DNA of 64,000 nucleotides, taken from positions 33,229,891 to 33,293,890 of the forward strand of contig NC_059368.1 in assembly GCF_019703515.2 (NCBI RefSeq). The letters are read 5' to 3'. The stretch is from Myxocyprinus asiaticus. Lineage: Eukaryota > Chordata > Actinopteri > Cypriniformes > Catostomidae. Position 1 is the first letter of the stretch; the number at the start of each line of letters is the position of its first letter. Below are positions 12,417 to 22,826 of the stretch, piece by piece. Both the position numbers and the translations under genes were made by a program. The notes beneath the pieces are model-generated. The model worked only from the letters and a program-made list of their open reading frames with translations. It ran no database searches and was not told the origin of the DNA.

Positions 12417-12800
12417 TGTAGAATATTTTTATAAATTGAGTATAAATTAATCAAGTATAATCAATGTTAATATACCCATTTTATTCTACAATTGTTTCTG
12501 GTGGTCAAGCATGAGACTTCCTGTGTCTGTGGAATGTAGGGCCCCTTGCATATGGTAAACTAATTCTCCTGTGTTAACGCTAAAGAAAATATGGTGAAGT
12601 CTCTCCACAGTGGTGTCCAGTGACACATATGGAATATATTAGCCACTCCTTGGTAGATCATATGTATTTAAGCGGGGGCAAACCCATTTTCTGGAGTTGT
12701 GCTGGGAGCAACTCTGCTTTTTTGATCTCTGATAATAAAGTCTATCTTCTGGCATCAAAACCCAAAGACTTCAAGAGTGATGTTTCACAGAGCCACAACA
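12417..12800 (+). repeat. 3' LTR of the endogenous retrovirus
   Basis: 384 bp, TG...CA, direct repeat of 2069-2459, with TATTTAA and AATAAA at matching places. Followed by AGAG, the same four bases that precede the 5' LTR. Confidence 0.85.
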
Positions 12801-12804
12801 AGAG

Positions 12805-13974
12805 TTATACAAGAACCATTGAACTTCTGCCTAATACAGCTCCACCGAGAAGCAAGGCTTATCCATTGTCACGCCCCGAGACCCTAGTTATGGAAACTTA
12901 CATCGAGGAAGCCCTTACCTCCGGTTACATCCGTCCCTCCACCTCTCCAGCAGCTGCAGGATTTTTCTTCATGGAGAAAAATGATGGAGGTCTACGTCCA
13001 TGTATCGACTATCGAGGCCTGAACTCTGTCACCTTGAAATAACGTTACCCACTGCCACTTATCCCCTCAGCCCTTGAACAACTCCATGAGACTAAGATTT
13101 ATACTGAGCTCGATCTAAGAAGTGCTTATAACCTCATCAGAATCAGAGAAGGAGATGAGTGGAAAACTGCATTCATCACCACCAGGGGGCACTATGAATA
13201 CCTGGTCATGCCGTATGGACTTGCTAATGCCCCCTCTGTTTTCCAGTCTTTTGTCAATGAGATTTTTAGAGACCCACTGAATCAGTGTGTGGTGGCCTAC
13301 ATTGATGACATCATCATCTACTCTTAAAACAAAGAACAACATATACAGCATGTCAGGACAGTCCTATCGCGTCTCCAGGAACACCAGCTATTAACCACGT
13401 TCCTAGGTTACAATATCAGCCACCAAGGTATAGAAATGGATGTCTCTAAAATCACAGCAGTTACCGAATGGCCTCGACCTTCCACAATAAAAAAACGACA
13501 GTGATTTCTGGGCTTTTCCAATTTCTACCACTGCTTCATCAGAAACTACAGTATCATTGCAGCACCACTCACGTTACTGCTCAAGGTAAAACCCAACAAG
13601 TTGCCATGGAACGACGCCACATACCAAACCTTCGTCTCCCTCAAGTCAAGCTTCACGACCACTCCTATACTGAAACACTCTGACTCAAATCTTCCTTTTG
13701 TCATTGAAGTAGACGCTTCTGATTGTGGAATTGGAGTGGTCCTGTCACAATGTCATGGTACCCCAGGCAAGCTTTACCCTTGTGCATTTCTCTGCAGAAA
13801 GTTAAATTCTGCTGAACTAAACTATGATGTGGGGAACAAGGAATTACTATCCATGAAGGCAGCATTCGAAGAGTGGCGTCACTGGTTAGAGGGGGCAGAC
13901 CACCCATTCCAAGTTATCACTGATCACAAGAACCTTGAATACATCAAGGCAGCCAAGAGACTGAATCCACGTCT
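12805..13974 (+). pseudogene. Ty3/Gypsy reverse transcriptase-RNase H
   Basis: Copies element RNA into DNA and degrades the RNA strand. Seen in one frame: [20 protein letters not shown] (RT entry), [32 protein letters not shown] (first catalytic Asp region), [15 protein letters not shown], and the catalytic [11 protein letters not shown] (about 13296-13324). RNase H starts near 13680 with [18 protein letters not shown], then [14 protein letters not shown] and [11 protein letters not shown], so Asp-Glu-Asp are present. Premature stops: TAA 13040-13042, TAA 13325-13327, TGA 13502-13504. About 25 residues are missing near 13397 between the thumb and FLGYN. Frameshift near 13975 leads into the next segment. 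Confidence 0.85.
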
Positions 13975-15577
13975 ATGGTGGTAGTCCGATGGTCATTGTT
14001 CTTCACCAGGTTCAATTTTACCATCACTTACTGCCCTGGCAGCAAGAATAGCAAAGCAGATGCACTTTCATGGAGGCATGATCCACCCCACATCCAACCT
14101 CATCCAGTATCAATCCTACCACCATCTGTCATCTTTGCACCGATTAGTTGGGATATCATGGAAGAAATACAATGAGCACAACAGCACGGACCGTCACCAC
14201 CTGACTGCCCCCCAACCAAGCACTTTGTACCACAAGCTCTACGTCTGAGAACTATCCAGTGGGTCCACACTTCATTGAGCACAGGACACCCTGGTATCCA
14301 AAGAACAATCACACTGGTACGTAATTCCTTCTGGTGGCCATCTGTGATTTGTGATGTTACTAACTATGTGAAGTCTTGTCAAGTGTGTGCACAATCTAAG
14401 ACCCCCAGGGAACTGACCATGGGATTACTCCAACCACTGCCAATACCCCGAGGACCATGGTCCCACCTGTCCATCGATTTCGTCACCGACATGCCAAACT
14501 CCAACAGATACACCACCATACTGGTAATTATCAACCAATTCTCAATATCATGCAGACTTGTTCCTCTCAAGGGTTTACCCATAGCTATGGAACTGCTAAC
14601 GCTCTATTTCACCAAGTATTCAGAGTCTATGGATTACCAGAAGACATTGTGTCCAATCGAGATTCACAGTTCACGTCCCGAGTTTGGCAGGCGTTCTGTA
14701 AGCAACTGGACATCAATGTGAGTCTCACCTCAGGCTATTACCCCAATGCAAATAGACAAGTGGAACGTTTAAACCAGGAGATTGGAAGATATCTTCAGAG
14801 CTACTGTAACCGTGAACCGGAAAAGTGGAGCGACTTCTTGCCCTGGGCCGAATACGCACAGATTTACCTCACTCATACCTCTATGGGACTAACCCCCTTC
14901 CGATGCATGTTGGGCTACCGACCCCCCATGTTCCCTTGGTCAGGAGAACCATCTACGTGCCAGCAGTGGACGATTGGATTAGGCGGAGCAAGAGGGTGTG
15001 GGACAGCGCGCATGTCTGGCTACAGCAAGTGGTCCAAGTGCAACACATTCAGGCTGACCAGCAGAGGCACCCTCACCCCAACTATCAGCCTGGACAGAGG
15101 GTCTGGTTATCCACAAGGGATCTCAAGCTGCGGCTACCCTGCAGGAAGCTCAGTCCAAGTTATGTGGGTCCATTCAGAATTATCTGTCAAATAAACCCAG
15201 TTACTTACCAATTAGAGCTTCCTGCTAACTACCACAACTCTGCTTCCTTCCATGTGTCCTTGCTGAAACAGGTCCACCCGGAGTCTGGCCCTGGAATCAT
15301 GAATCCCGAGCCTCCGTCTCCATTGGAGGTTGATGGAGCACCTGCGTATATGGTCAGAGAGATCATGGACTCAAGGTGACAAGGGAGCCAGATGCAATAC
15401 TTGGTGGACTGGGAAGGCTACGGACCAGAGGAGAGATCGTGGGTAGCCACCAAGGACATACTGGACCCGTCCCTGATCCAAGAGTTCCACCAAGCTCATC
15501 CTAATCGTCCAGCACCACGACCAAGGGGACATCCCAGCAGAAGAACACCAGGAGTTGTTTGTGTTCTGTAACATCTG
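13975..15577 (+). pseudogene. Ty3/Gypsy RNase H end, integrase and chromodomain
   Basis: Begins with the RNase H end [17 protein letters not shown]. Integrase: [10 protein letters not shown] and CQVCAQSK of the zinc-binding domain (about 14280-14400), [12 protein letters not shown] (first Asp), [12 protein letters not shown] (second Asp), [15 protein letters not shown] (Glu), so the DDE triad can be traced across frames. After it comes a GPY-type region ([12 protein letters not shown]) and a chromodomain [20 protein letters not shown] (about 15392-15451), which in chromoviruses guides integration to marked chromatin. Breaks: TGA 14173-14175; a probable one-base loss near 14591; frameshift near 14950; TGA 15377-15379 where an Arg codon CGA is expected. 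Final stop TGA 15575-15577 overlaps the LTR start by a few codons. Confidence 0.85.
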
Positions 15578-15980
15578 AGGTTGTTACCTATCCTACCTAC
15601 CACCAGAGGGAGCCCTCTCCCGAATTCTGATCTTCACCCATTTCTGCACTGCTCATTTCCTGTTTACCACATGTGTTTATATAGCCATGCAGTTCCATTG
15701 TTCTGTGGAATGGAAAGTATTGCCAGTTTACCCTGCCTTACCGAGCATTTTTCCATTGCCATTGTTTATTGATTCATGTTATGACCATTGCCTGTTTTTC
15801 TGGATTTACTGCTTTTTGGATAACCCTTTGTTTTGTTTACCTGGTTGGACTGTTGGACCCGGATTTATCTGCCTGCTTTACAACTATGTCTTTCTGCCTG
15901 CTGTTTTATTTGCTTGTGTCTCTTTTAATAAACTTCCTGCACATGGATCCTAACACCGTCTCCATGGCCAGTTCGTAACA
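15566..15980 (+). repeat. 3' LTR of the Ty3/Gypsy chromodomain element
   Basis: Starts TGTAACATCTGAGG right at the end of pol and ends TTCGTAACA, 415 bp. AATAAA at about 15929. No second copy in the window. Confidence 0.7.
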
Positions 15981-15995
15981 ATTATTTAGGATGCT

Positions 15996-16118
15996 TTACA
16001 AAATAAATGTATTCATAACAAAATATTTTTTTAACAGAAGTAGTGACTGTGAATATTGTACTACATAGTGTTCTGTTATAACAAATATTGTTTTGTTATG
16101 GAATACATTTATTTTGAA
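15996..16118. repeat. Imperfect inverted repeat, MITE-like
   Basis: Left arm TTTACAAAATAAATGTATTC (15996 on) and right arm ending at 16118 (ATACATTTATTTTGAAAAT) are reverse complements with a few mismatches, and pairing extends through AACAGAAG / TTCTGTTA, giving arms of about 40 bp round a 30-bp centre. The rest of 15981-16354 shows nothing else. Confidence 0.6.
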
Positions 16119-16354
16119 AATAAATCCCACCTTCATGAAGGTTTTAATGTTCAGTTTTTATTAAAACAATTTTAGAGAGGTGTTGAGTCAACTGTATGAT
16201 CATTTTGGAGGGTGCAGTTTGTGGTGCTAGTGAACTGGATTGCATTATACTGTGAGGTGTTTTAGTTATTTAGCCTTCCATCACTGAAATGTATGGGGCA
16301 GACAAAATAATAGAAACTACTGCCAGAATAACATAATACAGTTAACTAACAGCA

Positions 16355-16679
16355 TGTGGCATGGGAGGTGTGGTCATGTGCCTGTCTGCGGGAGAGGGAA
16401 TGTGGTAAGGCTCGTCGCCTGGGTTGTAATTACTCTAACACCTGTCTCTCATTATAATGATGGTGGAGGGAGACCTGATAAGGCATGCCAGAGCATCAGA
16501 GTGGGAGAGTGACCAGAAATCATGACAGCCCGAGCTGAGAGAGTGTTTCATTATTTAAGAGTGCTTTCATTTGTCTGCAAGTTTTTTTATGTTATCGATG
16601 GTTACCGTTGATTGTGTGCCTAAACAAGCAATTAAAGAGACTGACCTTGAACCTGTTTCGTTGTCTCCTGACTATCACA
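16355..16679 (+). repeat. 5' LTR candidate of Gmr1-like element A
   Basis: TGTGGCATGGGAGGTG...CTATCACA, about 325 bp, TG...CA, ending one base before the primer-site candidate. Contains TTATTTAAGAG (about 16550) as TATA-like box. Shares ACACCTGTCTCT with the minus-strand LTR candidate at 18062-18290. Left boundary is approximate. Confidence 0.55.
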
Positions 16680-16680
16680 G

Positions 16681-16698
16681 TGGTGCCAAAAACCTGGC
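16681..16698 (+). promoter_or_regulatory. Primer binding site candidate
   Basis: TGGTGCCAAAAACCTGGC directly follows the LTR and starts TGG, as a tRNA-primed site should. Confidence 0.6.
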
Positions 16699-16717
16699 TT
16701 TGGAGGAGAACGCCATT

Positions 16718-18060
16718 ATGGAGTCCTCACCGCTAGGCAAAGCCTTCAAGACCCTCACCAGCATCCAACAAAACCAACATCAAGCCCTCATGGAGGTACA
16801 CCTGGAGCAGGAACAGTGTTTCCAAGTCCTGCTCCAGGCACAAGCGGAGGACCAGCAGGTGTTCTGAAGCTTGATCGCCAGAGAGGGGGCTGGCGCTGCG
16901 ACACCCCCGGAGCCCCACCCCACCTGTGGCCCTGATGAAGATGGGGCCAGATGATGACCCAGAGGCTTTCCTTGATTTATTCGAGAAGACCGCTGAGGTA
17001 TGGAAGTGGCCTTCCGACCAGTGGGCGGGCCGCTTATTGCCCTTAATCTCTGGGGAGGCACAACTAGTGACACAGCAACTTCCCACCACCAGCCTCCTTA
17101 ACTACCACCATCTGAAGAAGGCCATCCAGCAATGGGTTGGTCATAGCCCCGAGCAGAGTCATCAGCTCTTCAGATCCCTGAGCTTCGGGAAGCACGGCCG
17201 CCCGTTCACTTTTGCCCAACAGCTCCAGGATGCCTGCCGAAACTGTTTGCTGGCAGAGGGAACCTGTGGCACTGTGGATGTCGTAGATCTGGTGGTACTG
17301 GAGCAGTTTGTCTTCCCAGCTTCCTCGAGGTATGTCCGAGTGGGTTCAGTGCCACCACCCGACGCCGCTGGAAGAGGCAGTTCAGCTGGCAGAGGACTAC
17401 ATGACGGCATTTCCAGGAGGCAGCAAAGCAGTGTTATTTTCTTCTCCTTCTTCTCTCTCTCCAACCCCTGTGTCTCACATCCCCCCAGTTCCACCCAGTT
17501 CCGGCTCCCCGGAAGTGGGGAGGAGCCCCACCCAAACCCCATCCCCAGTCCAGAGAACCCCTCCCCTTGTCTGTCCCTCCTACTCCCCATCTTCCTCCGC
17601 TCTCCCCCCAGGTTGGCGAGACCGCCCCATGAGTGTGGAAGGAAAGCCTGGGCCGGTCTGTTGGAGCTATGGGGAAGTCAGGTACTGCCAGGATCAATGT
17701 CCGGTGATGGAGGTGGGGACACTGATCCAGATTCTCGATGCTCTGGCAGGTGCATGTCGGATACCGGTAAGAGTAAAAGGGGACACACATCAAGCATTGG
17801 TGGGTTCGGGTTGTTCCCAAACCTCTATCAACCAACGCTTGATGCAAGGCGGGACATTGGATAATAATAAATGGGTGAGGGTGAGGTTTGTGCATGGTGA
17901 CTTTCAAAAGTATTTGGTGGTTACCATTGAGATACGATCCAGGGGAAAAAGGCATAGAGTCGAGGCTGCGGTTAATTCCTGCCTCACCATCCACTAATTC
18001 TGGGAACCAATTGGCCTGAGCTTAAAAAATTAATTGAGGGTGTAAAAGACCTTCACAGCA
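16718..18060 (+). pseudogene. Gmr1-like Gag and protease
   Basis: Gag forms the particle and binds RNA; the protease cleaves it. ATG at 16718 opens a frame to TGA 16865-16867; the Gag core resumes in another frame at about 16926 (MGPDDDPEAFLDLFEKTAEV) and runs through SGEAQLVTQQLP and PEQSHQLFRSLSFGKHGRPF; a second frameshift near 17310 leads to QLPRGMSEWVQCHHP, a Pro/Ser-rich linker and a zinc knuckle CWSYGEVRYCQDQCPVMEVG (about 17659-17718) in which the second Cys and the His are replaced. The protease motif reads QALVGSGCSQTSI (about 17791-17829): the catalytic Asp of the usual D-S/T-G is Gly. A TAA at 17995 and frame change precede LILGTNWPELKKL. Clearly inactive. Confidence 0.8.
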
Positions 18061-18061
18061 G

Positions 18062-18290
18062 TGTACACAGGAGAGCGGTTTCCTCACAAGTAAGGCTTTC
18101 ATTAATATACTCCATTGCTTTTCAGCTTCACAATAATAATTCATCAGTTTCACAACAATAGCTCATCAGCTCCACAATAAGGTTTCTTGCCCCTGACACT
18201 CTCCGTCTGCTGGTTGTGTGGCTGCTTATATGCTGCTCTTCCCATGCTCACTGGAATTAGAGACAGGTGTTAAACATAATTTAACTCAGG
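18062..18290 (-). repeat. 3' LTR candidate of element B
   Basis: On the minus strand it starts TGACACCTGAGTTAAATT just after the RNase H stop and ends ...CTCTCCTGTGTACA near 18062. A TATATAAG box lies near 18225. Within it three imperfect copies of a roughly 22-bp unit (TTGTG(G/A)A(G/A)CTGATGA-type) lie at about 18124-18182. Shares ACACCTGTCTCT with the element A LTR. Boundaries approximate. Confidence 0.45.
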
Positions 18291-19551
18291 TGTCAGTGCC
18301 CTTACCGCTTTCTCTCTCCCCAGACAGACACCACATATCCCCACCGCTTCCCCCCCTTCCCCCATTTCTGGAAAGGAAGTCAGCGACAGCCATCTGCACC
18401 CCCGGTCTGTGGACTACCTTGAATTTAAAGGGCTGGAGAGCCAGATACCACCGGGTGATCCACACATTGGTATTCTTCATGCGATGGAGCCATTGGAGTG
18501 GGATGTGATCTGAGCAGAGGGTGAAGGCCTGCCCCAGCAGGTAGTAATGGAGAATGAGGACTGCCCACTTGATGGCCAGACACTCATTTTCCACGGTGCT
18601 GTACTTGTTTCCCTCAAGGAGAGCTTGCGGCTGATGTACAGAACTGAGCGCTCCTCACCTCCACCACCTGGGAGAGCACGGCCCCCAGCCCTCTGTCTGA
18701 AGTGTTCATCTGCAATACAAAAGGGAGAGAGAAATTAGGTGCATGTAAAAGCGGCCCCCCACAAAGTGCAGCTTTAACCTGCGTAAATGCCTATTGGCAC
18801 TGATCCGTCCACTGGACCAGGTCTGGAGCTTCCTTTATAGTGAGATCAGTCAGCAGACTGGTGATTTCCGAATAGTTAGGCACAAATCTCCTATAATAGG
18901 CACCCAGCCCCAGGAACCGTCTCACCCCCTTTTGGTCTTGGGTCTTGGGCAGGTCGCAATCACCGCTGTCTTGTCAATTTGGGGATGCACCTGCCCGTGG
19001 CCCAAGTGGAACCCCAGATACCATACCTCCACCTGCCCAATCGTGCACTTCTTAGGGTTTGCTGTGAGCCCCACCCGTCACAGCGACCTCAGAACCTCCC
19101 TCAGATGCTGCATATGCTGCTGCCAATCGTTGCTATAAATTATGATGTCATCCAAATAGGCAGCGGCGTAAGCCGAATGCGGTCTGAGGATTCGGTCAAT
19201 GAGGTGCTGAAACGTGGCCGGAGCCCCAAACAAACCGAATGGAAGTGTCACAAATTGGTGTAATCTGAACGGTGTGGAGAAAGCCGTTTTTTCACGGGAA
19301 ATTGGTGTCAAGGGGATCTGCCAATAACCCTTTGTCAAATCCAGTGTCAAGTAAAAACGAGCAGTGCCTAACCGATCAAGCAACTCATCAATACAAAGCA
19401 TTGGGCAGACATCAAATTTAGACACCGTGTTGATTTTTCTATAATCCACACAGAACCGTACAGACCCGTCGCTCTTATGTACCAAAACAACCGGGCTGGA
19501 CCAGTCGCTGTGGGATTCCTCTATTACTCCCATATCGAGCATTGCATTCAA
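18286..19551 (-). pseudogene. Gmr1-like reverse transcriptase-RNase H
   Basis: From 19551 downward, one long open stretch carries DMGVIEESHSDWSSPVVLVH, DGSVRFCVDYRKIN, FYLTLDLTKGYWQIPL (first catalytic Asp) and AAYLDDIIIYSND (catalytic YLDD, about 19130-19165). The frame is lost near 19078. RNase H: about 18712-18670 reads MNTSDRGLGAVLSQ, where the first catalytic Asp of TDAS is Asn; then, in frame to the TGA at 18286-18288, MENECLAIKWAVLILHYYLL, FTLCSDHIPLQWLH and VADFLSRN. Several frameshifts separate the blocks. An N-terminal RT/linker part is readable at 19573-19827. Confidence 0.85.
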
Positions 19552-19859
19552 TTCTTCCTGGACTATTTTTTTTTAATGTTCAAGCAATTGGTAGGGATGG
19601 GTACGTACCACCACCCCTGGCTCTGTCTCGATGCAGTGCTGGTTGAGGTTTGTGTGACCTGGTAGAGGGGAAAACACGTCTGTGAATTCTTGTTGTGGTT
19701 TGGCAACCTCTGTGAGTTGGTACGGTGAGAGGTGGTCTCCGCAAATGACCGGGGTGACGTGATTGTGTTTTGTGTTTACCTCCAGCCCGAGCTCCGCCCT
19801 CTCCGGAACTACTGTAGCCAACGTCACAGCGATCCCTCCACAATTTCAGGAGGTTGAGG

Positions 19860-20775
19860 TGATAAATTTGACGCGCGCCCCCTCTATCAGTTCGCTCTAC
19901 CTCATAATCGAGTTCCCCCACTCGTCGTGTGACCTCAAAGGGTCACACTCACTTGGCAAGTAATTTGGAGTTCGATGAGGGGAGTAATACGAGTACTTTA
20001 TCTCCCGGTGCAAATTCCTGTAGCCGAGTTCCCCTGTTATACAGTTGGCTCTGTCGTTCTTGAGCTTGGAGCAAATTCTCCTGTGTTAGTTGCCCCAAGG
20101 TGTGGAGTTTTGCTCTAAGATCAAGAACGCATTGAATTTCATTCTTTCTGGTTGAAGGTCCCTTCTCCCAAGCTTCGCATATGACATCAAGAAAGCCACA
20201 CGGGTGTCGCCCATACAGCAGCTCGAATGGGGAAAACCCAGTGGAGGCTTGTGGGACCTCTCGTACTGCGAATAACAGGGGATCGAGTCATTTGTCCCTA
20301 TTTCTAGCATCCTCGTGCACAAACTTACGAATCATAATTTTAAGGGTTTTATTAAATCGCTCCACCAGGCCATCTGTTTGTGGATGGTAAATGCTGGTGC
20401 GAATTGACTTGAATGCCCAATAATTCGTAAAGCTCGCGTGGTGTCCGTGACATAAAGTTTGTGCCCTGATCGGTGAGGATTTCTTTCAGAATCCCCACCC
20501 AGGAGATTATTTTGAAGAGTGCCTCCTCAACACTGCATGCTGAGATGTTGCGCAGGTGCACTGCTTCCGCATATTGCATTGCATAGTCCACTAGGACCAA
20601 TACAAAGCGATGTCTGTGTGTTGACCGCTCTAATGGCCCGACGAGGTCCATGCCAATTCTCGCGAAGGGACCTCAATCAGCGGAAGGGGGTGCAATGGCA
20701 CTTTTGGAGTGGCCGGTGGGTTCACCAGCTGACATTCACAGCAAGCCGCACACCAGGTGAGAGGTGAATCGGGGG
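19860..20775 (-). pseudogene. Gmr1-like integrase, upstream of RT
   Basis: Reading down from 20775: TWCAACCECQLVNPP (end of the zinc-binding domain), IGMDLVGPLERS (first catalytic Asp), EILTDQGTNFMSR (second Asp), and, in a shifted frame near 20385-20340, TDGLVERFNK (Glu). A C-terminal part follows (SQYERSHKPPLGFPHSS, about 20290-20230), then GELDYEVERTDRGGARQIYH at about 19918-19860. Multiple frameshifts and stops. All three catalytic residues remain in the DNA but in different frames. Confidence 0.8.
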
Positions 20776-20900
20776 AAAGCAAAGCAGGGCTCCTCTGTCT
20801 TTGTTCTTAACCAGATAAACCCCAACTCATCACATCAGTGATAAGGCCATGTGTTGAAGAAACTCCTTTCCATGCAACAGTGAGATATCTGAACAAAAAA

Positions 20901-22193
20901 GCCTTTGATGGATTTTCTTATTTCCACATCTCAAGTCCACAGACTGAACTTTTATTTGAATTTCGTATAACGCATCTACAAGTAGGATATATCAGCTTGA
21001 GCTATGAACTTCGAATGTTATGATCATTTTACACTGCACAAACACACAACCATGTGTATGAACAGGCCAAAGTGTGTGAAACAATTATACGTGTTTGGTA
21101 AGTGATTTACTGTCTCTTAAATTCCAAAATGATGGTGTGAGGTATTTTTGGGTTATTTGCAGTTATAGTTCTCTTATGAAATTCATGATTAAAATCATGA
21201 GCAGGAAACAGAGAACAAAGAAGATGAGATGACCACATGCCTCTGAAAAGCTGACTCTGATTGGCTTAGAGCCTCTTTGGGGTGTGAACAAACCGAATGG
21301 GTTAAAAGACCAGCCTTGATAACCTTAGGCCTCTTGGCTCTTGCTCTTCTATTCGCTCTTCTTCTGCTGACTTCGCTACACTTCGGCACCCCCTTCACAC
21401 ATTACGCACAATGTAGAGTTCAGGAAAGCTTAGAATGCAAAGTTTCAAGGAGCTCTCATCGCCATTCCATTAATCCATCCGGCATCCACGATCAGAATTC
21501 CTACTCAAACATCAGATGCAACAGACCAGGACTTTCTACGGACCCAGCCAAAGAACCAAAGAAATGCAACTTATGCAAGTACAAACCTCCAAACTTTTGC
21601 TGAAAGTGCTGGTGTTTTATAAATAATTTCTTACTTGATTGCAAATCGAGGCATACTAAATGAAGAAATGTTGGTTCTCAAGGAATGGTCTATAGACTCC
21701 ATAAAATAAATTTTTCTGTTACAGATAATAAATAGAGATATAAATAATTTTCCATTCATCTTCTGTCAAAGCTCACTTACCAACCCGTGTTTATGTTTGT
21801 CTGTTTCTGTGTTAGTTTAGTTGTATGTTGTAGTTTAATTAATAAAGTCTTGTGTGTATTTAAAAAGAAGTTGACTCTGTATTTGATTAAATAATATTGG
21901 TCCATTGAAATCTGTTGATCCTAAAAGCTATATGCTGATAAACAGTATTTCAATCTATTTGTGATATTATTTCCAATGGCCATGAAAGTAGTATTAGTGT
22001 AAGAATTAATCTTACGTTCCGATCAACATATCGCTGACCGAAGATTTTGATCAGACGTAAACATTGATTCTTTTAATTTTCCCCAAATCAATTGCTAATT
22101 CCCTTAGTGAGCTAAATTTCTTGCATTAATGGTTGGAAAATGACTCGGGCATAAGCTCAAAGCCATAAGCTAACCATTATGCAGATTCCCTAC
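20901..22193. other. Possible LTR of an unidentified retroviral element (about 21135-22193)
   Basis: Starts near TGTGAGGTATTTTTGG (21137) and ends ...GATTCCCTACA (22193). It has a TATA-like GGGTTAAAAGACC near 21298, an Arg/Cys-containing open frame of 108 codons (21277-21603) with no recognised domain, and AATAAAGTC at 21841. The downstream TATAATTGGTGGAGAAACGC could be a primer-site region. No second copy in the window, so the call is weak. Nothing recognised in 20901-21134. Confidence 0.3.
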
Positions 22194-22826
22194 ATATAAT
22201 TGGTGGAGAAACGCAATTCCAAAACTAATTACGTATAGCAAGTCGCTACATATAATGGATTGAATGTTGGTAGATTCGAAAACAAATTATTTATTTGTTC
22301 TATCCTCCACAGCCGAGCTGAATTTGGGTCATACAGCACGATTACATGTGTGATATTGCTTTTATACAACAGTTCAATAAACAAGTAAATAAAAAAATGA
22401 GGAATTAACTAAGGACTGTCACAAAAAAATGCACTTGTGCATGGAACTACTTTCTTACGCCACAGATCTGCCATTGCTAGTTCCAAAAATGAGTACAAGC
22501 CTCTGTTACTAATATGAAAACGTGACTTTAGAACTAGTAATGACCACTTGGGCTGTTTCTAACAAGTTATTGGAGAAACAAGGATGTGTGTGTTTGTTTG
22601 TGTGTGTGTTTGAGAGAGAGGGCTCGATTCAACTTGTGCGATTACCTGCGTCAGTCACAACTCCCAAGCAGAGATGAACTGTGAAGCTATAGCTGTTTAA
22701 CTCTATTCCTCAAGTGTAGTGTTTATTCAGCTTGCTGAAGATAATAGAATTTGTCAAATACATTCTATCTTATTTGTGTAAAAATAGCTGTCAGAGAGGG
22801 AGTCCTCCCTGACTATTTCATTAATA
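22194..22826. other. No gene recognised
   Basis: AT-rich; contains a short GT-rich run near 22585-22610. Nothing further recognised. Confidence 0.4.

Larger units (their letters stand above)
2069..12800 (+). mobile_element. Endogenous retrovirus, two LTRs, mostly decayed interior
   Basis: Two long direct repeats (2069-2459 and 12417-12800) bound a roughly 10-kb interior. The repeats begin TG and end CA and are flanked by AGAG at 2065-2068 and 12801-12804, a 4-bp target duplication as retroviral integration makes. A primer-binding-site candidate follows the 5' LTR and a purine-rich tract precedes the 3' LTR. Between them are an integrase fragment (9846-10244) and a possible Env membrane-anchor segment (11725-11895). 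I found no recognisable reverse transcriptase or protease. A piggyBac transposase (7634-8607) sits inside and presumably inserted later. The left flank is a hAT fragment and the right flank a Ty3/Gypsy element. Retroviral class is not resolved. Confidence 0.8.
12801..15980 (+). mobile_element. 5'-truncated Ty3/Gypsy chromodomain retrotransposon
   Basis: Reads RT - RNase H - integrase - chromodomain - 3' LTR, the normal Gypsy order. The 5' LTR, gag and protease are absent; the element begins abruptly beside the retroviral 3' LTR. Several stops and frameshifts make it inactive. Confidence 0.85.
16355..18061 (+). mobile_element. Gmr1-like Ty3/Gypsy element A: LTR, gag, protease (3' part missing)
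   Basis: 5' LTR, primer site, gag and protease on the plus strand, ending where a minus-strand LTR-like sequence begins near 18062. The integrase-RT part expected next on the same strand is absent; a related one lies on the opposite strand immediately downstream. Confidence 0.7.
18062..20900 (-). mobile_element. Gmr1-like Ty3/Gypsy element B: integrase, RT, RNase H, 3' LTR candidate
   Basis: On the minus strand, reading from high to low coordinates: integrase (about 20775-20000), RT (about 19830-19078), RNase H (about 18690-18290), then a 3' LTR-like stretch. Integrase before RT is the diagnostic arrangement of the Gmr1 group of Ty3/Gypsy elements. gag and 5' LTR are absent; the left limit near 20900 is uncertain. 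Confidence 0.8.
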
